Assembly (NCBI GenBank): GCA_030710605.1
Contig: CP092877.1
Location: forward strand, 72,873,006 to 72,937,005
Length of the DNA: 64,000 bases
Origin: Cordylochernes scorpioides
Taxonomy: Eukaryota; Arthropoda; Arachnida; Pseudoscorpiones; Chernetidae
Reading direction: 5' to 3'
The translations under genes were made by a program, and so were the position numbers. Shown piece by piece: positions 11,755 to 22,055 of the stretch (within the stretch, counting starts at the first letter, position 1; the number at the start of each line of letters is the position of its first letter). The notes below the pieces were generated by a model. The model searched no databases. It saw only the letters and a program-made list of their open reading frames with translations, and was not told where the DNA came from.

Positions 11755-11840
11755 ATCTACACCATCAAATGCCTCAAGCTCTACAGGCTTGATACCCTAA
11801 TATGATTGAGTTGAGATAAGAAAGAAGAAGAAGAAGGTCT
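11755..11840 (+). repeat. LINE 3' end with (GAA)n tail
   Basis: Carries the hairpin CAAGCTCTACAGGCTTG and GATACCCTAATATGATTGAG, ending in GATAAGAAAGAAGAAGAAG. It matches the 3' end of the 850-1160 fragment, with compensating changes in the hairpin. The rest of 11400-12178 has no recognised feature. Confidence 0.65.
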
Positions 11841-12177
11841 ATCCATGATACCCAATTTTACAAACGGAACTAGTCTATGGGAAGTATAAGTCATCAAACA
11901 GGTCCCTTAGAAAATCAGTTTTAAAGAATGCCTTAAAAAAACTTAGAAATCTAATGGCTTTGGTCTGACCTCGAATAAAAGAATCCATAAATGGATCCAT
12001 AAAGCAGGATTTAGTGTCGGGGATTGGGCGTTATCAGGATGGTTAATGCGGACACAGGCTGAATATATCTTCCATGGGATAACCAGTCCTGGTGGAACTT
12101 CCGTGATGGTCCATCCCATAGTCTCTTCGGCATCTTCTTCAATATTGTATTCTATATGGCTTCATCAATACCATTAA

Positions 12178-13545
12178 CATGTTTTATCCGGAATCATCAG
12201 CATTGGTGCCGTTGTCTTCTTAATATCACATCAATATCATCAACATGTCTTCATCTATTTCACATCAATACCACATCACCATATCTTCATTGAAATTCCC
12301 AGTGTCTCTTTGTCAATATCTTATCAACATATCTTCATTGAAATCATCAGTATCTTCACCAATAACACCTCAATACCATCAACACATCTTCATTAACACA
12401 TCATCAGTTAGTTCATCAATATAAAATCAATACCATCAACATGTGTTTCATCTATTTCACATCAATACTCCATCAACATGTCTTCATTTAACTCATCAGT
12501 GTCTTTGTCAATACCTCATTAACATATCTTCATTTAAACCATCAGTATCTTCACCAATAACACCTCAATACCATCAACATGTCTCCATCAATTTCACAGC
12601 AATACCCCATCACCATATCTTCATTGAAATAATCAGTGTCTTCATCAAAACCCCACCAATACCACACATCATCATATATTAATTAATATCACATCAAAAC
12701 CATCACAACATGTCTTCATCAATTTCACCTCAATACCTCATCACCATATCTTAATTGAAATCATCAGTTTCTTCATCAATACCATCAACATATCTTCATC
12801 AATATCACATCAATAACACCAACATGCCTCTATCAATACCTCTAACATATCTTCACCAACAACACCTCAATACCATCAACATGCCTTCGTCAATATCACA
12901 TCGATAACATCAACATGTCTTCATCTATTTCACATCAATACCTCATCAACATATCTTCATTGAAATCATCATTGTCTTCACCAATAACACCTCAATACCA
13001 TCAACATATCTTTATTAACACATCATCAGTTACTTCATCAATATAAAAGCAATACCATCAACATGTCTTTCGTCTATTTCACATCAATACCCCATCAACA
13101 TGTCTTCATTTAATTCAGTGTCTTCATAAATACCTTATTACCATATCTTCATTGAAACCATCAATTCCATCACCAATAGCACATCAATAACATTCACATG
13201 TCTTCATTAATTTCATATTAATACCCCATCAACATATCTTCATTGAAATCCCCAGTATCTTTGTCAATACCCCATCAACATATCTTCATTGAAATCATTA
13301 GTGTCTTCATCAATATCACATCAATGTCATCAACATGTCTTTCATATATTTCACATCAATACCCCATCAACATATCTTTTCATGTTGACATTCCCATTAT
13401 CTTTGTCAATACCTCATCAACATGTCTTCATTTAAAATCATCAATTCCATCACCAAAATCACATCAATACCATCAGCATGTTTTCATCGAATCAAAGTCT
13501 TTATCGAATCTAAAATGCTCATGTGAACCCGGTCAGGATACGCTT
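12178..13545 (+). repeat. Degenerate minisatellite rich in CATCAAC/CATCAAT words
   Basis: About 1.35 kb made of shuffled words such as CACATCAATACCATCAACAT, CATATCTTCATTGAAATCAT and CACCAATAACACCTCAATAC. No constant period is apparent, consistent with an old, rearranged array. Frames of 79 and 104 residues here are low-complexity by-products. Confidence 0.8.
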
Positions 13546-13559
13546 TTTTGTTTTTAATA

Positions 13560-13640
13560 TCACACACACACACACAAAAACCTTTATTAAGACAAACAGG
13601 TCTTACAGAGGATTCTCCTTGGGGTTACAAGACGGAGAAA
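13560..13640 (-). repeat. LINE 3' end with CA/TG tail
   Basis: Read on the minus strand: AAGACCTGTTTGTCTTAATA then AAGG and a (TG)n tail. The AGAC/GTCT stem just before AATAAA fits the hairpin family described at 9765, 19120, 46723 and 58430. Bases 13640-14470 otherwise contain no recognisable gene. Confidence 0.65.
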
Positions 13641-14486
13641 CCCATGAAAGTGGGAAATATACAAAGGGGTAAAAATGGAGAAAGATTATATACACATGGT
13701 AAATATATACAGATTATTATTTGAATAATCCTATGAAAAATAAGAATATGGATTTGGAAATATGGATGAGAGAAGTGGAGAGCGAAAAGAGGAAAAAAAC
13801 AGGTATTTACATATGGAACATACATATAATGGAACAAGTCAATTTAAGCTCTTCTGCTCACACAGCACAGGTGGACCATGGCTTTTTTCAAGAAATCTTT
13901 AAGAGATTTTCCAGGAAAATCCGAGTGTTCAGAGATAGTTAAACACCATTTTATCGGTGTGGGGGGTTGGCTTATGGTACCTGCCCAAACAAATAATAGG
14001 ATATTGGCTCTGTCCTTCTCATCAAACAGAAATTTTTGGTATGTTTGGATGATCGGTTAAGTCTTTCTTTTTTACAGCATTTTTATGGAAGTTATATAGA
14101 TTCAGAGCTACTGAACTATTGTTGTTTTTAATATTAATATCTTGTCTTTTTTTCTATTTTTATATTATTTTTTACTTATATATAGGTAATATATTTCTTG
14201 AATTTTGATATTTTTGCTTGTAATTTAAAAAAAGGTTTTAGATAGGAGCCTGAATATATGGAATTATTTCTCTTTTGAGGTTTTGAACAACCCCCCTCTG
14301 AAAAAATAAGTCTTTACTCCTAGAAATTTGCACGTTGACATTTAGCATTACATATACAGTCATCGCTTATTTATTATGGATGTTACGGGGGAAGAGGATT
14401 GTGCAACAGATGTGTCTCTTCTGTATAAGAATTAAATAAGGCGACAGTTTTCTGGGGATTTGAGTTTCTTTTCCTTCTTTTTGTAA

Positions 14487-14525
14487 TCTCAAAGCTTTCG
14501 GGCATTACAACCCTTCTACAGGAGT
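14487..14525 (-). ncRNA. Hammerhead-ribozyme-like motif (degenerate)
   Basis: Minus strand: CTC, then CTGTAGA (core box CUGANGA with A6 changed to U), a helix II of AGGGTT...GCCC type, GAAA, then GCTTT followed by GAG, which can pair with the 5' CTC. It matches the better-formed copy at 30885-30923. Hammerheads are established in Penelope-like elements and retrozymes. The altered A6 makes activity doubtful. It is joined to the conserved segment at 14530-14605. Confidence 0.5.
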
Positions 14526-14529
14526 ACAG

Positions 14530-14605
14530 GTGTCGCTGGAGACCTACTGGCGATTCTCCACCAAACTCTGCAGCGCTGGCAGAGGCGCCATATTCATTGT
14601 ACATA
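14530..14605 (-). repeat. Dispersed retroelement segment B, copy 1
   Basis: Minus strand: TGTACAATGAATATGGCGCC, TCTGCCAGCGCTGCAGAG and a GGTCTCCAGCGACACC tail. Copies lie at 18112-18170 and 35159-35236 (the latter split from 32748-32841 by a Helitron). Here it runs directly into a hammerhead-like motif, which suggests that B belongs to a ribozyme-bearing retroelement. Confidence 0.7.
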
Positions 14606-14618
14606 TTTATATAATCTA

Positions 14619-14972
14619 CTAGCCGAATGACCCGGGCAACGCCCGTGTTTTACCCGATTGAATGTTTTGATTCAAATACTATTTGTTACAATTATAAATT
14701 GGCGCCTTAAATAAATGCATATATTAGTTAATAACTATAGCCTATGTGCTTTATCTGTCTATGTACTGTTGGCTTCCGTAGGCGTCTCTTACTGGGAAAA
14801 AGAAAGAGAGGATTCCATGGGGGATAATGATGGGGGGGGGGGGGGGGGGGGGGGGCAAAGGTGGCGTGATCGTAGCCAACCAATAGGAGGGCGCCATTCC
14901 AAAAAAAGCAAACGGTGACAGATATGAAAACTGATTAAGAGATGAAGAACGCATGACACTCGTAACTGTATA
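14619..14972 (-). mobile_element. Non-autonomous Helitron with poly(G) tract, copy 1
   Basis: Read on the minus strand the right end is a GC hairpin (CGGGCGTTGCCCG) about ten bases before CTAG, followed by T. This is the Helitron 3' terminus and its A/T insertion rule. The other end carries TCAATATACAG, matching TCTATATACAG in copy 2 at 20604-21018. An uninterrupted run of 24 G lies at 14832-14855. No replicase is encoded. Confidence 0.8.
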
Positions 14973-14995
14973 TTGAATATTATCTTTTTCAGATA

Positions 14996-15047
14996 GTGCA
15001 GACTGTGTACTTTGCATGTATTGACAAGATGTCAATAAAATTATTTT
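14996..15047 (+). repeat. Retroelement 3' tail segment C, copy 1
   Basis: TTGACAAGATGTCAATAAAA preceded by ACTTTGCATGTA. Other copies at 18029-18090 and 32748-32841 are on the minus strand. Here the tail is interrupted by the palindromic insertion at 15048-15262, and its end resumes at 15263. Confidence 0.7.
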
Positions 15048-15262
15048 TATACGATAATAACAAGGCGAAGGAAGACGAGTATCTTTATTGGTGCATAAGA
15101 GCGAGCTTTCGGGCAAAAGCCCTTCGACTGGCAAGATATCTCGACATAGCGTCGTTATATCTTGCCAGTCGAAGGGCTTTTGCCCGAAAGCTCGCTCTTA
15201 TGCACCAATAAAGATACTCGTCTTCCTTCGCCTTGTTATTATCGTATAAGTTCATTCCAGGA
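15048..15262. mobile_element. Near-perfect palindromic retroelement-like insertion
   Basis: Inverted arms of 93 bases (15047-15139 and 15157-15249) match base for base around a 17-base centre that is itself partly paired. An 11-base TSD, AAAATTATTTT, lies at 15037-15047 and 15263-15273, and the target is recognisable as segment C, whose uninterrupted form is at 18029-18090 and 32748 onward. Each arm holds GAAGGGCTTTTGCCCGAAAG, a hairpin plus GAAA as in the helix II region of hammerhead motifs, but the CUGANGA box is damaged (TCGA). Perfect arms imply recent formation or correction. Confidence 0.8.
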
Positions 15263-15800
15263 AAAATTATTTTAATTGTCAATTGTCTACCGGAGTAAAA
15301 TATGAAACGTCGTTAGATACTAACAAAATTTATATATATATATATGTAGTAATGTAGTTGTTATTGCTGTATGAAGACTGTAGTGTGGCATGTTGGTTGC
15401 AGTCGTGGTGGCCACAATGTTTAGAGTGGATTCAGGCGTGATTGGGATTACACAAAAGGACGAGACATGTTGGATGTCACCACAGAGATGGCGAGAGAGT
15501 AAGTGTAGCCGACACCAGTCAGGGGAGATCTGTCTAGAGTAGTCTGTCAATCCTCGTGTCTCAAAGCGGACTGATCTGTTTGAGTAAGAAAGGAGCACAC
15601 CTAGAAACCCGACTTGTTTTTCGGACCTTTTTCCTCTACAGGCGCCGGCTGTCATTCACTCGAAATTTTATTTCTATCACATTGGCAATTACACTATAAC
15701 TATACAACACATGAGGACATAGGTATATATTGGAATATATTACAACATATATATACATATTAGATAATAAAAAGGCATATATTGGATTTAATAAAATATT
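15263..15800. other. No recognisable gene
   Basis: After the segment C tail there is a TA microsatellite at about 15330-15345 and unique-looking sequence. The 111-residue minus-strand frame at 15320-15655 matches no family I know and is probably chance. Confidence 0.4.
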
Positions 15801-15808
15801 TATTTTGC

Positions 15809-15850
15809 CAATATTTCGGTTGGCTGAAGGGCCAAACCTTTATCAAGACA
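15809..15850 (-). ncRNA. Weak hammerhead-like relic
   Basis: Minus strand: TTGATAAAGG, then a long pairable segment TTTGGCC...AGCCAA, then CCGAAATATT. The layout (box, helix II, GAAA, palindromic ATAT) follows the other motifs, but the CUGANGA box is changed at two places. Reported as a relic only. Confidence 0.3.
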
Positions 15851-16119
15851 TTACATTTTTGTATACACAAACTCAGCGCCTCATAGTGTTATAATATCAC
15901 AGTTGAAATAATTTTTAAAATACAAAGTAGGTGGGGGAAATTGTGACATGCAAAAATTATTATAAAAGTTACAATGAGAATAAGTTAAATATCTTAAAAT
16001 ATTAAAGGAGAAAAAAATAATGAGGTCTATCCTATATTTTAAAATATTTGTATGGATTATATTTATATGGATTTCTCTATTTTAAAAACGATATATACAT
16101 ATAAGAAAAATAAAAAAAA

Positions 16120-16361
16120 AATAAAGAAGGTCTATTCTGACCAGAAGCACATGTGCTTTTTAGATGGCAGAATGCCATCTAGTGGCACAGAAATCAACTA
16201 AACATTGATTTAACCTGTTCCCTGATATTTGGCCAACCCATTTCAGACCAAATATCAGGGAACAGGTTAAATCAATGTTTAGTTGATTTCTGTTCCACTA
16301 GATGGCGCTCTGCCATCTAAAAAGCATATGTACTTCTGGTCAGGTTATGCTTTCTTTATTT
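16120..16361. mobile_element. Palindromic element D, short form
   Basis: Inverted arms of about 100 bases share GACCAGAAGCACATGTGC, TTTTTAGATGGCAGA and CTGATATTTGGCCAACCCA with their complements. The same outer arms bound the 530-base form at 49850-50385, which has a central part with hammerhead-like motifs. The present copy appears to lack that centre. Confidence 0.8.
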
Positions 16362-17330
16362 TTAATATACATATATTTTGGCTAGATTTTACATATTACT
16401 TGATGTTATAAATTATTTTATTAAATTAATTTGTATATTTGCATATTTACTATTGTTTATTTATATCTTTTATATTATGATATAACCTAAAGTTTGATTT
16501 GTTATTATGAATTTCTATTTATGTCTATATTTTTCATGAAATTCTATCGAAATTTATATGCTATTTAATATTGTTGGAATATATTATTTTATAAATTTCT
16601 GGTAAGTCTATTTTATCTATAGATGAATTATACTATGCCCAACAGAAGTTTGTATATTTCTAAAAATGAAGACAAACAATGATTCATTCGAAAATATTCG
16701 CAGACGCCAACTTGCTGATTAGAAATTATAATCGCAGACGATTTATCGACAATTATTTGTGCCAAACGATACAGCAGTAAATTGTTTGGTATAAATTGCA
16801 ATAAAATTACATCAGCCGATTCCATATACACATAAACGCCACCGTTCTTCTGCTTTTTTAAACATATTTTATTACTCTGTCTTACAATCGTTATGGGGCG
16901 TTGTTTATGGATAGTCCTTATTTATGCAAATTCAAGAATTCCTGTTTCTTGACATAAAGATCGGTTGTGTAACAATTTCTTGGGGATGCTTCTATGAATT
17001 ATTTATTGATGAGGTTTTTTTTTTTGTTGTTTTTGCGCTTTTTTTGTTTGTATCATCTCAGATTTTTGTGGCAGTTTTTATTGACCTATCAGGTAACTGA
17101 CATTATTCGGTTCTATTTTGGGAATAAAGGTCTACGCAGAAAATATTCACGGGAGATATGCAAATACAATGCTTGTCTTCCATAGCAAAGGATGTAATCT
17201 ATTTGAACAGGTATTTTGTTCATCTAAATTCTCATACTGACAGACATGTACAGTATTGATTACAGAATATTGCCTCACACATGCACTTATAGGAAATTAA
17301 AACATGATTGTTTCTTTTATACATAAAACA
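16361..17330. other. AT-rich stretch, no recognisable gene
   Basis: Very AT-rich with long T runs. Short frames at 16628-16831 (minus) and 16994-17185 (plus) have no recognisable domain. Confidence 0.4.
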
Positions 17331-17332
17331 AA

Positions 17333-17450
17333 CTTATACTGTCCTTACTGTGATGAAAAAATATTGGAAGGTTTTGACTCATCAGTAGTGAACCCTCCCA
17401 GCGGTTTCGTTAATTTAATCTACCAGACCGTTTTTTAGAGCTCTAATACT
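17333..17450 (+). pseudogene. Unidentified CPYC-motif remnant, copy 1
   Basis: One frame reads NLYCPYCDEKILEGF then DSSVVNPPSGFVNLIYQ. A related minus-strand segment at 37080-37215 reads YFYCPYCNGKIDGR. Two CxxC-type copies suggest an old protein-coding mobile element. I cannot name the family. Bases 17450-18020 hold nothing recognisable. Confidence 0.4.
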
Positions 17451-18028
17451 GTATTGGATCATTCTACTTATATATGTTACACTAAAGAGTGAAATCTTAG
17501 AAATGGTATTTAATCAAACTATGGACATAAGCTTATAGGACAGTAAATAGGTATAAGTACTTCCTCGATGTGGAACTGAGGAGTGTACAAGAAGACCTTG
17601 TCTGGAGGAGGATTCTCTCAAGGTGGGGAAGTCTTCCTTGCTGAAGACATTTGTATATATATTCCCCTACACTTTATATGCCTTTTTACTCTTTCATTTT
17701 TCCACCTTTGTAAAATTTGATTAAAAGAATCACAATACAATTGTTTAAATTGTCTTTAGAACAGTAAAATTACATATTAATATTTGCATCGAACAATTGC
17801 CCAATCTCTCTCTTTTTTATTTACAGAAAAAACTCTTCTTTTCTGAGGATAACTAAATGAGATTACTGTAAAATCCAGTCGTGAAAGTATAGCGATTTGG
17901 TATTTTGAACGTGGGATAATATCTACATCACCTGGTAGATATCAAAATGTGTCATAATACCGCCTATGTTTCTTTAGAAACATTTTGTATTATGGGAGTC
18001 TACAGAAATTGATGTAGACATTTTTTTT

Positions 18029-18175
18029 TTTGACAATTAAAATAATTTTATTGACATCTTGTCAATACATTCAAAGTGCATAGTCTTCACTATTTAAAAA
18101 AGATGCATTATAAACACTATGTACAATGAATATGGCTTCTCTGCCAGTGCTGCAGAGTTTGGTGGCCAATTGATG
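18029..18175 (-). repeat. Segments C and B contiguous: uninterrupted target copy
   Basis: Contains segment C (TTGACATCTTGTCAATACAT on plus) and then segment B (TGTACAATGAATATGG). The junction CACTA/TGTACAATG at 18119/18120 is the unoccupied version of the site holding the Helitron at 32842-35158. The TTTTATTGACA end is the unoccupied version of the site holding the palindrome at 15048-15262. This copy therefore documents two insertions. Confidence 0.8.
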
Positions 18176-18409
18176 TAGATGGTGACATAGAATACCATAA
18201 CGATATGTAATGTACATGTGCTAACTACTCCGCAGAAATCGGAACATTCGAGCAGCCGAGAATGGCAGGAAATCGGATCCAGGACGAGGAAAATATTACA
18301 TAACTCGGCAGATGATAAATAATGCTTCCGCGCACATGGCAACTAATTGCTTGTTGGGCAAGCCAGCCACTGATCACATGCGGAAGCTACATCACGCAGC
18401 GGCGTGACA

Positions 18410-18880
18410 TCGGTAAAGTCGGAAATATCTTTATTTATGGGGCTGCTAACCAAAATGAATGTTTTTTGAGCCCCGATGGACGCATAAAGCGGAATATATA
18501 CAAAGCACTATATACATTGCATTGTTGGAGGGGCCTGGGGATGGGTGGCCAGGGGATCATCTCCAGGTGAGGCCAGGAGAGCCGGGATGTAGAGATAAAG
18601 TCAGTTCTGAAAGTGAAGATTAGAACGCGGCTGATTCCACACTAATCTGTTCAGTGATACGCTAACCATGACGTATGCACGAAGGAACATGTAGACACTG
18701 GACATGCGTCGGACCTAGAGACAGTTTTTGGGTTCTGAGCTGCCTGGAGTACAGGAGCTCCATCTATGATTCCTTTGCTAACCAAAATGAATGATTTTTG
18801 AGCCCCAAATGGACGCATAAAGCGGAATATATACAAAGCACTGTTGAGAGGCCTGGGGATGGGTATCCAGGGGATCATCG
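18410..18880. repeat. Repeated segment with AACCAAAATGAATG words
   Basis: Two copies (about 18440-18560 and 18775-18890) share CTAACCAAAATGAATG, GGACGCATAAAGCGGAATAT and GGCCTGGGGATGGGT. The first begins beside a minus-strand AATAAA-like LINE end. They alternate with the LINE 3' ends listed next, so the region looks like a local tandem duplication. Confidence 0.6.
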
Positions 18881-19390
18881 CCAGGTGAGGCCAGGGATGT
18901 AGAGGAGGATCAGGATCGGTATAGTCAGTTCTGAAAGTGAAGACTAGAACTCGGCTGATTCCACACTAGCCTGTTCAGTGATGCGCTTACCTTGACGTAT
19001 GCACAAAGGAACGTGTGATCACTGGACATACGTCGGACCTGGAGACTATTGTTGGATTCTGTGTTGCCTGGAGTACAGGAGCTCCATCTATTCTTCCTTT
19101 CTTGTGATGAATTTGCATAAGACCGATGGTCTTAATAAAGCATTGTGTGTAAAGTCAGTTCTGAAAGTGAAGACTAGAACTCGGCTGATTCCACACTAGC
19201 CTGTTCAGTGATGCGCTTACCTTGACGTATGCACGAAGGAACGTGTGGCCACTGGACATGCGTCGGATCTGTAGGCTGTTGTTGGGTTCTGTGCTGCCTG
19301 GAGTATAGTAGCTCCATCTATGCTTCTTTCCTGTGATAAATTTGTATAAGACCGGTGGTCTTAATAAAGCTTTATGTGTGTAAAGTCAGT
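18596..19390 (+). repeat. Tandem LINE 3' ends, about 230 bp units
   Basis: Three successive units begin AGTCAGTTCTGAAAGTGAAG (about 18600, 18925, 19155), pass through CGGCTGATTCCACACTA and GGAGCTCCATCTAT. The last two end in AAGACCGATGGTCTTAATAA with a short TGTG tail. The end of one is the start of the next. Single related pieces lie at 6520-6620 and 58165-58230. Confidence 0.7.
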
Positions 19391-19512
19391 TATACTAACC
19401 TCCCATAGACGACCATAACCTATAAACATGGAATTCGAAATATAGAATCCTCTGAAAGATAAATAATAAAAAACGGCCTCTGAGGATAGTTTTCTGTCTT
19501 TATTTACATATT

Positions 19513-19750
19513 ATCTCAAGATTTATGATCTTATAAACCTTTCTACGGGATAGAGGCTGCTTGGCCGGCATTCATAGTTCTTAGAATTGAAGATACTTCG
19601 GCCGAAGTATCTTTACTGGTCGAAGTATCTTTACTAGCCGAAGTATCTTTACTGGCCGAAGTATCCTTAATTTTAAGAACCTTCTACTGGAATATACTTG
19701 ACAAATGCACCTGTTGAAAGGTTTATAATACCCGAAATCTTGAGAGAATA
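19513..19750. repeat. Inverted-repeat element with 18-bp internal repeats
   Basis: Arms near 19513-19548 and 19716-19750 are complementary (AGGTTTATAA...AAATCTTGAGA). Between them GAAGTATCTTTACTGGCC-like 18-mers occur four times, and GATACTTCGGCCGAAGTATC is a perfect palindrome. The phrase GGCCGGCATTCATAG before it recurs at 63950, followed by a similar GGCCAGTAAATCTT, so a relative begins at the window's end. Confidence 0.65.
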
Positions 19751-19759
19751 AATCCAGAA

Positions 19760-20335
19760 ATTTAATCTCGGAGTTTTTTTTTAAATTATTATTTACATGG
19801 AATATACAAAGTCTTTCCTGCAGGTGGTCTCTTATTGGAGGTTGGATTATATCAAATTGTTATTTTACAATGATGGTCGCTCAGGGAAATGGTTGCTTAT
19901 TCGATGGGTTATCCATGGGAGGATCCATCGTGCATAATCCATAGGAATCTATATTTCTCACCATGTACTAAGCCATAGGGACCATTATGGAACGCTATTT
20001 CACCCTGTTCCTAATCAAACCTATTCATATCTTCTAATTCAAAAGACCATTCTACACTTTATAAAACAAATATCGACGCACCAAGAAGGAGTTGTACGAT
20101 TTATATGAAAATACGTATACAAAGATGTTTCGACCAAACATAAATGAATGAAATTTGGTGGTCGATTTATACAAAGCAAGAGCTCCAATGTATCTGAACT
20201 GACCATCCAATACGAGTATTCTAAACTCAATATTCTGCGCGGCACGAGCTGATTTTCACAAATTTCCGTTTATTTTTTTGTAGTAAGCTTATTTATCCTG
20301 TAGCAATGCTCACCGAAAGATTCGTGCTCATTATA
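19760..20335. other. No recognisable gene
   Basis: AT-rich sequence with only short frames (for example 20039-20245 minus). No domain or repeat recognised. Confidence 0.4.
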
Positions 20336-20340
20336 AACAT

Positions 20341-20561
20341 ATCTAAAGAGACAAAGGTCACCTCTCCCGTCAAAATAGATGTCAAAACTAGACGCCATCT
20401 ATTGACCGTCACCGCAAACTAGCGGTCTCGGGTCGGTGACAAAGCCACAACACCAGCTTTGGAAAACTGAAAAGCGTCCACCTAGAGACCGTCTAGATAG
20501 ATTGCGTCTAGTTTTGACGTCTATTTTGACGGGAGAGGCGACCTTTGTCTCTTTAGATCAA
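20341..20561. mobile_element. MITE with about 54-base terminal inverted repeats
   Basis: Left end ATCTAAAGAGACAAAGG and onward to AAACTAGACGC is mirrored at the right by GCGTCTAGTTTTGACG and CCTTTGTCTCTTTAGAT, with few mismatches. The interior has no coding frame. The superfamily is not clear from the ends. Confidence 0.75.
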
Positions 20562-20603
20562 TATCCTCCCGGCAAAATTTCCATCATTATAAACATACTA
20601 GCC

Positions 20604-21018
20604 GAATGACCCGGGTAACGTCCGTGTTTTACCCGATTGAATGTTTTGATTCAAATACTATTTGTTACAATTATAAATTGGCGCCTTAAATAAATGCATA
20701 TGTTAGTTAATAACTATAGCCTATGTGCTTTATCTGTCTATGTACTGTTGGCTTCCGTAGGCGTCTCTTACTGGGAAAAAGAAAGAGAGGATTCCATTTG
20801 GTTATTAACTAATAAATGCATTTATTTAAGGAGCGACCCGCTCCAACACAATAGTTACAAAAACGAAAAAGCGAGTGGGGGGGGGGGGGGGGGGGGGGGG
20901 CAAAGGTGGCGTGATCGTAGCCAACCAATAGGAGAGCGCCATTCCAAAAAAAAAAAGCAAGCGGTGACAGAGATGAAGAATTATTAAGAACGCATGACGC
21001 TCGTAACTGTATATAGAA
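20604..21018 (-). mobile_element. Non-autonomous Helitron with poly(G) tract, copy 2
   Basis: Matches 14619-14972 at both ends: the GC hairpin and CTAG/T at the left, TCTATATACAG at the right on the minus strand. It also has exactly 24 G, at 20877-20900. The centre differs. Bases around 20800-20835 carry an inverted copy of the element's own GGTTATTAACTA / AAATGCATTTATTTAAG segment, so this copy has an internal foldback. Bases 21018-21360 contain nothing recognisable. Confidence 0.8.
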
Positions 21019-21367
21019 TGTAATAGCTTTAAAAAGGTCGTGCCATTGGATTGAAAGAGGCTGGTTGGTAAAATCTACTAATCGCGCAACATCTGTGTCG
21101 AAGTGGTACAAAAAGTACAAAATATATACATTTGTATTATACATATATTCTAAAATAGTTTTTGTTTACCATAAAAAAAAGCACATTTCCCGCGTCGTCT
21201 GATTTCGTGGCGTTGCCAGATCAACACGATGCATTAAATGTATTTTTTATTTGCTCTAAAAAATAAATTTCGTAGCAATATTGATTGATTATTTAAAAAA
21301 TCCTATTTTGACAAATTTGTCAAAATCGCTTTAATTTATTTAATTTTGATTCAAATATATAGGACAA

Positions 21368-22055
21368 CTAGCGGACGTACCCGGCTTCGCCCGGGTTTTA
21401 CCCGAGTAAAGGTTTGTCTAACGAATCTCTCGATAAAGTGAACATTTTTTCCCGGTCCCTTGAAAAATACTCGATAAGTTGAATAAAATCAATATTAATT
21501 GGTTCCCTCGGTAATTGGAAGTTAAAGGAATAGTATCTTGCCTTGGAATTGTATCATTATTCTAGTATGGACGTACCCGGCTTCGCCCGGGTTTTACCCG
21601 AGTAAAGGTTTGTCTAACGAATCTCTCGATAAAGTGAACATTTTTTCCCGGTCCCTTGAAAAATACTCGATAAGTTGAATAAAATAAATATTAATTGGTT
21701 CCCTCGGTAATTGGGAGTTAAAGGAATAGTATCTTGCCTTGGAATTGTATCATTATTCTTGTCTCAAATAAATTGCCGTGTCATCCTGAATTTTGTCTTT
21801 CCTAATTTTCTACATTACAAAATCATCGTATCATCATGATAATATTTAGGGCAGATTGTTGAATTATAACAGATAAATTAGAATATTTATCTTGATTATT
21901 TTAAAGCGAAAAGTTATTTCAAATATTTTATTTGCTAGAAACCTTCCCAGTACTATACTAAATAACTTCCCAAAGTTTCATGGCGATCCAATGAGTGGTT
22001 TGGTCAGGCATAAAGGACAAACAAACAGACATACATTCATTTTTATATATATAGA
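21368..22055 (-). mobile_element. Compact non-autonomous Helitron with doubled 3' end
   Basis: On the minus strand it starts with TCTATATATATAAAAATGAA at 22055 and ends with a GC hairpin (CCCGGGCGAAGCCGGG) shortly before CTAG at 21368. Flanking bases are A and T as Helitron insertion requires. The 3' terminal part of about 175 bases is present twice in tandem (around 21371-21545 and 21568-21760), including the hairpin. No protein is encoded. Bases 22056-22470 hold nothing recognisable. Confidence 0.85.

Noticed and set aside
14751-15134. 127-residue minus-strand frame with poly-proline
   Set aside because: The proline run is the poly(G) tract of a Helitron read on the other strand, and the rest crosses element boundaries.
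15320-15655. 111-residue minus-strand frame as a gene
   Set aside because: No domain, no repeat relatives, and composition typical of chance frames in this window.
20000-20250. Minus-strand 68-residue frame as a host exon
   Set aside because: No motif, splice context or conservation signal could be seen.
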